33,176 nucleotides of DNA, from assembly GCA_937942145.1 (NCBI GenBank), contig CALDFV010000210.1, positions 1 through 33,176 of the forward strand, in the 5' to 3' direction. The notes under the pieces were generated by a model. That model had not been told where the DNA came from, ran no database searches, and saw nothing but the letters and a program-made list of their open reading frames with translations. Below, piece by piece: positions 26,066-32,670 of this stretch; position 1 is the first letter of the stretch; each line of letters starts with the position of its first letter. The position numbers and the translations under genes were made by a program. Source of the stretch: an uncultured Opitutaceae bacterium. GTDB taxonomy: Bacteria; Verrucomicrobiota; Verrucomicrobiia; Opitutales; Opitutaceae.

Positions 26066-26231
26066 AGGAGCCCTTTAGCCGCTGCCCTTGTATTTGGTGT
26101 CAACCATATGTAAATACGGAAAGAGAGCAGCAATTTTGAAACAATAGTCGTATTAGTATTGCTCTAATTGAGACGATTACGCATCCGCCTAGAGGATTAT
26201 TACAAACAGGGAATAGGTAGTAGAATTTAAG

Positions 26232-27197
26232 ATGAAGTTTTGGACGCGAAGTTATGTGAGAGTAGCCACCGTTTTTTTTGCCTGCCTGGCCATGCAGTGG
26301 ATGGAGGCTGTGGAGGTTCGAATATCCTTAAGAAATGGGGACGTCCTTAGGGGCAGGCTGATTAGCGAAGGTGACGTTGTTTTAATTGAGCATGCAATTT
26401 TAGGTGATGTTGAGATTCCAAAAAGGAGTGTCAGGAGTATTATCCGCCCCAATCAGAATCGAAATGAAGGGGATGCTCCTGAGGAACCTGAGAACGAGGA
26501 ATCGCAAGCATCGGAACCCTGGATGAAAGATTTTGTGCGGGTGATCAGCTTTGAGGATTGGTCCCGCCAGTTTGAGTTTGGAATGAACCTGCAGAGTGAC
26601 CGCCGGGATAAATTCGACTACAATGCTCGATTCAATATGCGGCGCAGGATCGAGAAAAACGATTTCCGGTTTGAAGCCCGCAGATACTTTGGCGAGAGCG
26701 ACCAAGAGAAGACGACTGACCGGTTGTATTCCAACTTTAGATGGAGACGAGACTTATCGCCCGGCGTATTCTACCAATCCGATACGCTTTACAGTTCAGA
26801 CGCGATAAAGGAAATCGATGTTAACTTGGAGCAAACATTGGGATTGGGTTATCGCTTACTGAACCAGAAAGCCCTCAAAGTTTCGACAGGCGCGGGACTA
26901 AGTGGGCGGTATCGTGAAGACAACGTCGACAATGGGAACACGAACTACCTTTTGGACGTGTTTCAAGATCTGGACTGTCGGTTAGGTAGTCGCCTGCGAT
27001 TGACGCAAGAGTTTAGAATCGCGCTTCCCCCTGATGAGCGGAGCGAATACGAGTACGAGTTTCAGGCTGGAATTGTCAGCAGGGTAACCGACTCGTTGCA
27101 CCTTTCTATCAGGTATCAGCTAGAATACGATAGGTCGCTGCCGGAGGACCGGCGTGAGGACCAGCGAATAGTGAGTTCGGTAGGAATCGATTTCTGA
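26232..27197 (+). CDS. DUF481 outer-membrane beta-barrel protein
   Basis: The 321-residue protein begins with a signal peptide (hydrophobic core VATVFFACLAMQWMEAVEV). A small Sm-like beta region follows (VRISLRNGDVLRGRLISEGD ... VEIPKRSVRSI, residues about 27-70), common ahead of DUF481 domains. After an acidic linker comes a DUF481/YdiY-like barrel (about 110-321). Its strands alternate polar and aromatic residues, and it ends with phenylalanine (VSSVGIDF), the usual signal for outer-membrane insertion. Function in this family is poorly known; some members respond to stress or salt. It is convergent with rsfS, 20 bp apart. Confidence 0.85.
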   Translation: MKFWTRSYVRVATVFFACLAMQWMEAVEVRISLRNGDVLRGRLISEGDVVLIEHAILGDVEIPKRSVRSIIRPNQNRNEGDAPEEPENEESQASEPWMKDFVRVISFEDWSRQFEFGMNLQSDRRDKFDYNARFNMRRRIEKNDFRFEARRYFGESDQEKTTDRLYSNFRWRRDLSPGVFYQSDTLYSSDAIKEIDVNLEQTLGLGYRLLNQKALKVSTGAGLSGRYREDNVDNGNTNYLLDVFQDLDCRLGSRLRLTQEFRIALPPDERSEYEYEFQAGIVSRVTDSLHLSIRYQLEYDRSLPEDRREDQRIVSSVGIDF

Positions 27198-27217
27198 GGA
27201 AGCGTATCGAACCGTTT

Positions 27218-27613
27218 TTAGGCGCTTTCTTCAAGGTTGGACATTAGCGGTTCGGCGTCGATTGCTTTGGCGTCTTTCCAAAGAGTCTCCAAATCGTAAT
27301 TTTCCCGCATTTCGGGAGTGAACAAATGGATCATAACGTCGAAGGCATCGACGACGGACCAACCGCTGTGGTCACCCTCGTCCACGCCGAGTATGCGTAC
27401 ATTGAGGTCCTTCAGCGTCTTGTCCAGATCGCGCTTCAAGGCACGCAGATGAGGCTGTGAGTTCGCAGTCGCGAGTATCAGGTAGTTTGTGATAGTCGAA
27501 ATTTTGCTCACATCGAGTATCGCGATGTCCTCCGCCTTGGTATCGTCCAACGCGTGGCAACAAGCTCCGAGAAGTTGCCTGTATTTGGAGGAAAGTTTTG
27601 TTTCTTGGCTCAT
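27218..27613 (-). CDS. rsfS: Ribosomal silencing factor RsfS
   Basis: RsfS binds ribosomal protein uL14 and blocks joining of the subunits when nutrients are low. The 131-residue protein shows the family core: DTKAEDIAILDVSKISTITNYLILATANSQPHLRAL, then GVDEGDHSGWSVVDAFDVMIHLFTPEMRENYDLETLW. It starts at ATG 27613, 11 nt after nadD ends, as the last gene of the sigma-factor/nadD/rsfS transcription unit. The nadD-rsfS pairing is widespread in bacteria. Confidence 0.95.
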   Translation of the reverse strand: MSQETKLSSKYRQLLGACCHALDDTKAEDIAILDVSKISTITNYLILATANSQPHLRALKRDLDKTLKDLNVRILGVDEGDHSGWSVVDAFDVMIHLFTPEMRENYDLETLWKDAKAIDAEPLMSNLEESA

Positions 27614-27624
27614 GGTGTGGTCAG

Positions 27625-28227
27625 TTAGTCTCGATAGAGATTCCGCGATTTGATGTAATGAAAGACCGGCTCTGGCAAGAAGTACTTCGGGAGATCACCC
27701 GATTTCGCTCGGTTTCGAATCTCAGTGGAGCTCGTTGGGATGCGTTCCATCTGCAAAGGATGGAGCTTTGTCAGACTCGAAACAACCTCTGGTAGGCTAG
27801 CTTGATCATCCCGTTCGAGATAGATGAATTCCACCTTTTGCGCTAAATCCTCAATATCTCTCCATCGGTCTAGCTGTTTCGCCTGATCTCCTCCGATTAT
27901 CCAGAAAAGCTTCGCCCCTGGATTCTGGCAGGCTACTCGTTCGGCGGTTTCTATCGAGTAGCTAATTCCACCCCGTTCAATCTCAACAGTTGAAACTTCA
28001 AAGGATGGGTTGTCCCCAATGGCGAGGCGGATCATCTCGACTCGGTCTTCGTCTGACGCCGCAGGAGAATTCACTTTGAGTGGAGATTGCGCTGCGGGAA
28101 TAAAGAGGACGCGATTCAGTCGAAATTGCTCGATCGCTTTTTTGGCAATTGACAAATGACCTGCGTGGATGGGGTCGAAGCTGCCTCCGAATAGCCCAAT
28201 CCGCAGGGTTTGGTCAGGCAAGCTCAT
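27625..28227 (-). CDS. nadD: Nicotinate-nucleotide adenylyltransferase
   Basis: NadD adenylates nicotinate mononucleotide with ATP to form deamido-NAD, an essential step of NAD synthesis. The 200-residue protein has the nucleotidyltransferase signature GLFGGSFDPIHAGHLSIA (T/HxGH motif), LFWIIGGDQAKQLDRW, and the closing SSTEIRNRAKSG. Its start overlaps the end of the sigma factor gene by 14 nt, so translation is probably coupled. The ATG at 28227 places the first motif at residue 10, as expected. Confidence 0.95.
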   Translation of the reverse strand: MSLPDQTLRIGLFGGSFDPIHAGHLSIAKKAIEQFRLNRVLFIPAAQSPLKVNSPAASDEDRVEMIRLAIGDNPSFEVSTVEIERGGISYSIETAERVACQNPGAKLFWIIGGDQAKQLDRWRDIEDLAQKVEFIYLERDDQASLPEVVSSLTKLHPLQMERIPTSSTEIRNRAKSGDLPKYFLPEPVFHYIKSRNLYRD

Positions 28228-29446
28228 TTACAAAAGGAGAAAACATTCCCTCCAGCCTAGCCAAGGCGCGTTTCTCTCGTCGGGTGACTTGCTGGCGGGA
28301 AATGCCGGTCGCCCTCGCTATTCCCTGGAGCGTATCGACTACCTCCTTATTGAGAATACCAAATCTTAGAGCGATGACTTCGCGTTGTTTGGGAGAAAGT
28401 TGGGCCAGCGCCTTTTCTAGAATCTCGACTAAATCAGCTCTGGCCGCTGCCGCAATTGGAGACAGGATTTCCGATTCGAGTTCGATCGCCGTAGTGGATG
28501 ACATGTCACTCGAAAACTCTATGTGAGGTTGCTGAATGCAATTGAGAGCAAGGGTTAAGTTTTTCGTGTCGAGGCTGGGGTGGGATTCAGTCTTTTCCGA
28601 CCGCGAAACTTTGGAGATGAGGTTAACGGGTGCTGAAACAGGGATACTGTTCTTCATCAGGTAATTTCGGATACGCCTATTTGTCCATTGAAAGGCATAG
28701 CTTGCAAATGGCTTGTCGGGTTCAATCCGGTCGATCGCCTGCAGTAGACCCAAGGCTCCTTCCTGCTCGCAATCTTCTCTTCGATTGATGCTACGACAAA
28801 TTTCTTTAGCCGCCTGAATTGAAATGTACTCGTATTTCTGATACAAAATCGTTTGGGCGTTTTTGTAAGAGGGGTACCGTGAGGCCAATCTAAGTTCAAG
28901 TGCCCGCTTGAGATCTTGCCATTGGGTCAATGTAAGCTCTGCGCCCGCTCCAGGTTTATTAGAGAAACCCCAAGCTCTGGTTAGTGATAAAGCCGAGCTA
29001 CGTTTTAATCTGGGGAGTCGAATATCAAAGATGTTAACGACAACGTCTCGCTTGGATTCCAGAGGCAGCGAAAGCACCGCTTGTACAAAGCTGATCCCCT
29101 GCCTTTGCCCCGGCAAATCAAGTGCGTCGAGCGCAGATTGGATGCTATTTTGCCATTCGGGGACTCCCAGCGTCGCATCCAAAGCCCTTCGAAAGCGAGC
29201 TATGACGAGCGTTGCCGCCTGCTTAGCTTCTTCTGAAATCGTGCCGGTCTGCGTCAGCTGCCTGGAATTTTCAGTTTTGGACATCGTAGAAAGTCGGACA
29301 AATCTTGGCCCTAACTTAGAAGCTGCGGAACGAATCGCAAGTCTCGGTTTTCTATGAGTCTCAGGCGGTCTCTTTTGAACTTTGGGAACTGATATCGCCA
29401 GAAAGTTGATCTCAGACTTGTTTTCGCCAAAAAAACCTGCTGGCAT
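28214..29446 (-). CDS. Sigma-70-family-like transcription factor with long N-terminal extension
   Basis: Two conserved sigma parts are visible. Region 2 is EDCEQEGALGLLQAIDRIE ... FASYAFQWTNRRIRNYL (residues about 200-265), covering core binding and -10 recognition. Region 4 is QLSPKQREVIALRFGILN ... ATGISRQQVTRREKRALARL (about 343-400), a helix-turn-helix for the -35 element. Region 3 is short, and the first 190 residues have no clear match, so this is not the housekeeping sigma factor. The track starts at TTG 29461; ATG 29446 or ATG 29284 are better codons but none has a strong ribosome binding site, so the N-terminus is uncertain. It heads the nadD-rsfS operon and lies just upstream of, and opposite to, the tRNA-Leu gene. 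Confidence 0.8.
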   Translation of the reverse strand: MPAGFFGENKSEINFLAISVPKVQKRPPETHRKPRLAIRSAASKLGPRFVRLSTMSKTENSRQLTQTGTISEEAKQAATLVIARFRRALDATLGVPEWQNSIQSALDALDLPGQRQGISFVQAVLSLPLESKRDVVVNIFDIRLPRLKRSSALSLTRAWGFSNKPGAGAELTLTQWQDLKRALELRLASRYPSYKNAQTILYQKYEYISIQAAKEICRSINRREDCEQEGALGLLQAIDRIEPDKPFASYAFQWTNRRIRNYLMKNSIPVSAPVNLISKVSRSEKTESHPSLDTKNLTLALNCIQQPHIEFSSDMSSTTAIELESEILSPIAAAARADLVEILEKALAQLSPKQREVIALRFGILNKEVVDTLQGIARATGISRQQVTRREKRALARLEGMFSPFVNELA

Positions 29447-29467
29447 GCGGACCAATCCCAATCCTGA

Positions 29468-29551
29468 GCCCAGGTGGCGGAATCGGTAGACGCAGCGGAC
29501 TTAAAATCCGTTGTCCGTAAGGACGTGCGGGTTCAAGTCCCGCCTCTAATT
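29468..29551 (+). tRNA. tRNA-Leu(UAA), 3' acceptor strand replaced (probably disrupted)
   Basis: The D arm (GCGGAATCGGTAGACGC), an anticodon arm with loop CTTAAAA (anticodon TAA), a long variable arm (GTCC-GTAA-GGAC) and the T arm (GCGGG TTCAAGT CCCGC) are all good. The 5' acceptor GCCCAGG needs CCTGGGC at the 3' side, but CTCTAAT is found. Only one Watson-Crick and about two wobble pairs can form. No CCA is encoded. An integrase gene starts 130 bp downstream, so the 3' end was most likely replaced by an inserted element. If so, the gene is probably non-functional. Confidence 0.85.
29527..29551 (+). other. Probable attachment site (left junction) in the tRNA-Leu 3' end
   Basis: The T arm is intact up to CCCGCC (29539-29544), and sequence after it no longer matches the 5' acceptor. 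A junction at or near 29544 is therefore inferred, with the shared core probably within the T arm. The partner att copy should lie beyond the right edge of the window and is not visible here. Confidence 0.55.
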
Positions 29552-29577
29552 GAGTTGCTTGTTGTTAAATAGCAATG

Positions 29578-29671
29578 ATTTAGGTAAATTTTTTTACCAA
29601 TATTGAGATGACGGTTGTGCCGAGTTATTCCTATTTAGGTTGATTATTGACACTATTTAGAGTCAATTTAG
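29578..29671 (+). repeat. Helically phased ATTTAG repeats before the integrase
   Basis: ATTTAG occurs at 29578, 29633, 29655 and 29666. The steps are 55, 22 and 11 bp, all multiples of 11. The first two copies share ATTTAGGT and the last two share TTTAGAGT. This is the pattern expected of protein sites on one face of the helix, such as integrase arm-type sites or repressor or excisionase sites. Confidence 0.55.
29583..29598. repeat. Perfect inverted repeat GGTAAA-TTTT-TTTACC
   Basis: A 6-bp perfect inverted repeat with a T4 centre lies between the tRNA remnant and the integrase and overlaps the first ATTTAGGT repeat. It is a likely binding site for a recombination or regulatory protein. It could also end tRNA transcription weakly. 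Confidence 0.45.
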
Positions 29672-29674
29672 AGT
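29646..29674 (+). promoter_or_regulatory. Putative integrase promoter overlapped by a palindrome
   Basis: TTGACA (29647-29652) and TAGAGT (29669-29674) are 16 bp apart and would start transcription at about 29681, the A of the integrase ATG. ATTGAC and GTCAAT (29646-29667) form an imperfect 22-bp palindrome over the -35 and spacer, a natural place for a repressor or the integrase itself. There is no ribosome binding site before the ATG, so a leaderless transcript is plausible. Confidence 0.5.
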
Positions 29675-29680
29675 ACATAC

Positions 29681-30847
29681 ATGGCACGACCGATCACCCT
29701 AAAACCCGTAAAGCGAGGTTCTTCCTGGGATGTAAGTCTTCCTCCGTCGTTAAGCCCGACTGGCAAGCGTAAGCGTAAATCCTTCCAGACAAAGGTGGAG
29801 GCGGACAAGTACAGCCAACAGCAACTACAGCAGTTCAGGAATGAGGGGCCGCATACTATTCGCTTCACTTCCAAGGAGGCTGTTGACGCCCGTGATGCGA
29901 TGAGAATATTGGACGAAGCAACGAAAGAGCTGACGGGCGTCGACAGGATAAGCCTCGCCAATGCAGCAAAGCATTTCGTCAATTTCTTGAAGGAAAGGCA
30001 GGCGGCCAAAACCTTCATCGAGGTTTGGGAGGCATCTCTTGAGTCCAGAGGTTTCGACACGTTTTCAATCAGACATAAAAATGATGTTCGTGGATTGAGC
30101 AGAAAATTCCTAGAGGTCTTTGGCAAATCTCTGATTCCCGACATCAGTCCCGATCAAATCGAGAGATTTCTGAACCGCACGTTCACACATAAGACTCAAT
30201 TCAATAAAGCCTACAGGGTGATTCACCCAGCATTTGTTTATGCAGTAAAAAGGGGTTACTTATCGGCGGACCCATTCGTAGGAATAAGCCAGAAGAAGGT
30301 TGCCAAGGGTAAGGTAAGCGTCGTCAGCATAGAGCAAGCGGAGAGGATCGCCAGTCTCTGTAGAGGCGACTTCGCCGACTGTATGCCTGCGATCATGATA
30401 ATGATGTTCGCAGGCGTGAGGCCGCTAGAGTGCGAGAGACTGGAATGGAGTGCCATCAAATTTGATTTGGATGAACCATGCATAAGAGTAACCAAAGAGG
30501 TTGCCAAAGGATCGTTAGAAACTGCCCGACCAAGAACCATTCCAATGGAAAACAACCTCATTTCGTGGCTGAATTTGATCCCGAAAGAGAAGAGGGAAGG
30601 TAAGGTTATCCCTCCCAATTGGACAAAGAGAAACACAGCCTTCAGGGCCGCTATTGGTTTTTCTGGGACTCAAGACCAAGACATCCTGCGGCACTCTTTT
30701 GCAAGCTACCATCTAGCCTACTATAACGACGAGAACAGTACTACAGCTTCACTGGGACATGGCTCCTCCAAGATGCTTTTCAAGCACTACGACGCAGCGG
30801 TTGAGCGAAAGCCAGCGCTGCGATTCTGGGGACTGTTTCCTGATTGA
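29681..30847 (+). CDS. Tyrosine recombinase/integrase
   Basis: The 388-residue enzyme would integrate and excise the element at the adjacent tRNA-Leu gene. Residues 1-55 form a basic, probably DNA-binding start, about 90-205 the SAM-like core-binding domain, and about 215-385 the catalytic domain. Catalytic candidates are Arg247 (AGVRPLE), Lys272, Arg337 (DILRHSFAS), His360 (LGHGSSK) and the nucleophile Tyr370 (KHYDAAV). The first histidine of the HxxR box is Asp334 here; substitutions at this place are tolerated in some integrases. The ATG has no ribosome binding site but directly follows a good promoter-like sequence. It points away from the tRNA. Confidence 0.92.
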   Translation: MARPITLKPVKRGSSWDVSLPPSLSPTGKRKRKSFQTKVEADKYSQQQLQQFRNEGPHTIRFTSKEAVDARDAMRILDEATKELTGVDRISLANAAKHFVNFLKERQAAKTFIEVWEASLESRGFDTFSIRHKNDVRGLSRKFLEVFGKSLIPDISPDQIERFLNRTFTHKTQFNKAYRVIHPAFVYAVKRGYLSADPFVGISQKKVAKGKVSVVSIEQAERIASLCRGDFADCMPAIMIMMFAGVRPLECERLEWSAIKFDLDEPCIRVTKEVAKGSLETARPRTIPMENNLISWLNLIPKEKREGKVIPPNWTKRNTAFRAAIGFSGTQDQDILRHSFASYHLAYYNDENSTTASLGHGSSKMLFKHYDAAVERKPALRFWGLFPD

Positions 30848-30912
30848 GAGAGGACTCCAATGATAGAGGGAGTCGATCAGAAGGGAGTTCACTGTGCCTA
30901 GCGGAAGCACTT

Positions 30913-30945
30913 CAATACAGAAGAGGATTTAACCTTCCTGTATTG
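30913..30945. repeat. Inverted repeat after the integrase
   Basis: CAATACAG and CTGTATTG are perfect 8-bp arms, with partial pairing (AGG/CCT) inside a 17-nt centre. No T tract follows. It may be the 3' end of the integrase transcript or a protein site. Confidence 0.5.
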
Positions 30946-30980
30946 GCAAATAGTCCCCAAAGGAGTCACTGTTCCTGAGG

Positions 30981-31006
30981 TATTTTAGATACATGTATCC
31001 AAAATA
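30981..31006. repeat. 26-bp near-perfect palindrome (operator-like)
   Basis: The core GATACATGTATC is a perfect 12-bp palindrome. With flanks TATTTT and AAAATA, 12 of 13 base pairs match. The right half, GTATCCAAAA, recurs at 31538-31547, 53 bp before the primase-like start. This suits a dimeric repressor or an origin-binding protein with a main site and a half site. Confidence 0.65.
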
Positions 31007-31227
31007 ATCCGCCAACAGAATTGATTGGGCTGTTCAATTGAGAATTGAGAGAAAGATCGTTTAGCTTCCTCAACTTAACTCTGTTCGGGGGGGAGGATTT
31101 CAATGGAAGCAGAAGTCGTTAAAAGCCACCCTTATTTCTCTTTCGTCGGTGAAGCATAAGTAGTGAATAAATTAAAATAACTCCATCTTGTAACCCTTTG
31201 GTGAATTAGCACTAATCGGCTATATCA

Positions 31228-31251
31228 GAGCTTAATTGGCAGCAATTGCTC
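31228..31251. repeat. Hairpin with 9-bp interrupted stem
   Basis: GAGC-TT-AATTG and CAATT-GCTC pair around a GCAG loop, with a 2-nt bulge. It lies in the element's non-coding stretch. Function unknown. Confidence 0.4.
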
Positions 31252-31599
31252 AGCTTTATAAATGATTAAGATTCTTCTATCAAAACTTATAACTAGGGCC
31301 GCGGGGTTTTCCCGCCGCTCGTTAATCCCGTGGACTCTGATTCTTTGCTATCACGTCATGGGAATAATAATACAGGGAAGGAGGGTAAGATGACTTAGTA
31401 CCATCCTCTGAATCAAGATAATAGTAATCGCCTGTAATTAAATAGGCGAAATTAACGCCCAGAAAGCGTGCCATGCGTTAGCTATGCCTACACGCAAAGG
31501 ATAAAGGCTATCAATACGATAAGCTTCTGGGATTTTCGTATCCAAAACTAATTAAAAATATACCAGATACCATGCGTGTCTCTAAATATATAAATATTA

Positions 31600-32670
31600 A
31601 TGTATAAACAAAAACACAAAGAAGCCCCTGCGATAACAGGGGCTACGAAAAACGAATACCGAGGTATCCTTAGTAAAGTAAGTACCAACGGTAACAATAG
31701 ATCAGCCCAGCGCAAGACTGAAATTCTGGAGGACTTCAAAAGCTCACCAGCAATACATGGCCAGCGCTGGTCAGACGCCCGGGAGTGGGCCGTTAAGCTA
31801 TATTGCGGAACGGACTTAAATCCGGATGAGATAGAGGAGCTACTGATCGAACACTACGGCCATGAAATGGCCAGGGAAATGCGGGGTCTTGTCAAAGATC
31901 TCCCCAATAAGTTCGAGAAACGTGACTATAGAGAGATGCGGCCGACTCGGGTTACTCCGATTTGCCCGAAGACGAAGCCGAAACTGATTGATCTTGGAAA
32001 CCTATTCCCGGATTCGGTTTCGGTTCCGGAGTCGGCGTTTTTAGAGAAGTCGGATTTCGAGCTAAACTGCGGCAGGGAGGACGCTCGATTACTGCTTTCT
32101 TGCTGCTTCAGGGAAGGAGATCTCATTGCTATCAAGACTAGCCACAAAAGTCCCTCTTTCGTGAAGTCGAGAGAGGAGTGGCTGGAGTATCTAATCGAAA
32201 ACCCAGTTCTCCAATCCGAAGAAGGTTCCTGGGTGTATGCGAATCCGATCAGTCCAGAAGTTCTTTATCGGCTTCCCAAGGACCGGCATATCAAAGCCTC
32301 TGACGTCCTAAAGCACAGGTTTATTGTCTTGGAGAATGACAACGTCAGCCTGCAAACTCAACTAAGCTTCGCTGGATATGTCCTCCCTTATCTTCAGGCG
32401 ATCGTCTTCTCAGGACGTAAGAGCTATCACTGTTGGCTAAGAGTTGATGCTGAGACGCCGGAGGACTATCGCAAGGCAGCGTCTAACATAAAATCGCTCG
32501 TTGGGGCTGGGTGCAGCAGATTCGGGAACTCCGGATATGATGTCTGCACTATTTGCTCGACTGCCCATCCACGTATGTGTGGGGCCGCGAGGGGTCTAGA
32601 GGAGCAGAGGCTTATCTTCTTGAGGAGTTCTCCAACTCCGGAACCCGTTTTTAGGAAGGAGGTGGCCTGA
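31600..32670 (+). CDS. Primase-like (PrimPol-related) replication protein of the element
   Basis: The 356-residue protein has an N-terminal helical part (WSDAREWAVKLY) and a C-terminal half resembling primase-like proteins encoded beside DUF3987 genes. HRFIVLENDNVSLQTQL would supply acidic residues. IVFSGRKSYHCWLRVDA matches the SGGKSxHxW histidine motif, and HPRMCGAARGLEEQRLIFL matches the usual RxPGxxR..Q.LLYL end. It probably primes element replication. The ATG at 31600 lacks a ribosome binding site and is followed within 8 codons by a terminator-like hairpin. No other ATG, GTG or TTG in frame occurs for about 90 codons, so the true start is uncertain. Its stop overlaps the next start. Confidence 0.6.
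   Translation: MYKQKHKEAPAITGATKNEYRGILSKVSTNGNNRSAQRKTEILEDFKSSPAIHGQRWSDAREWAVKLYCGTDLNPDEIEELLIEHYGHEMAREMRGLVKDLPNKFEKRDYREMRPTRVTPICPKTKPKLIDLGNLFPDSVSVPESAFLEKSDFELNCGREDARLLLSCCFREGDLIAIKTSHKSPSFVKSREEWLEYLIENPVLQSEEGSWVYANPISPEVLYRLPKDRHIKASDVLKHRFIVLENDNVSLQTQLSFAGYVLPYLQAIVFSGRKSYHCWLRVDAETPEDYRKAASNIKSLVGAGCSRFGNSGYDVCTICSTAHPRMCGAARGLEEQRLIFLRSSPTPEPVFRKEVA
31623..31644. terminator. Terminator-like hairpin within the first codons of the primase-like gene
   Basis: AGCCCCTG and CAGGGGCT form a perfect 8-bp stem around CGATAA. It is flanked by A-rich sequence on the left and GAAAAAC on the right, so on the minus strand it looks like a terminator (T run after the stem). On the plus strand it could slow initiation or attenuate. 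Its place inside a predicted reading frame is odd. Confidence 0.5.

Larger units (their letters stand above)
30848..31599. other. Non-coding stretch with several inverted repeats (candidate origin or control region)
   Basis: No ORF of note lies between integrase and primase-like gene. It holds GACTCC/GGAGTC (30853-30874), CAATACAG/CTGTATTG (30913-30945), a near-perfect 26-bp palindrome (30981-31006), GAGC..AATTG/CAATT..GCTC (31228-31251) and GCGGG/CCCGC (31301-31315). There are also two imperfect 18-19-bp direct repeats (30883-30900 and 30962-30980). The right half is AT-rich. Next to a primase-like gene this would suit a replication origin, but that is inference. Confidence 0.5.

Noticed and set aside
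26032-26110. c-di-GMP riboswitch ahead of the pilin gene
   Set aside because: Pilin leaders can carry these, but the conserved GEMM core sequences are not present; only a simple hairpin is seen.
31201-31599. tmRNA or other structured RNA in the element's non-coding region
   Set aside because: Several hairpins occur, but none of the conserved tmRNA start or tRNA-like end sequences can be read.
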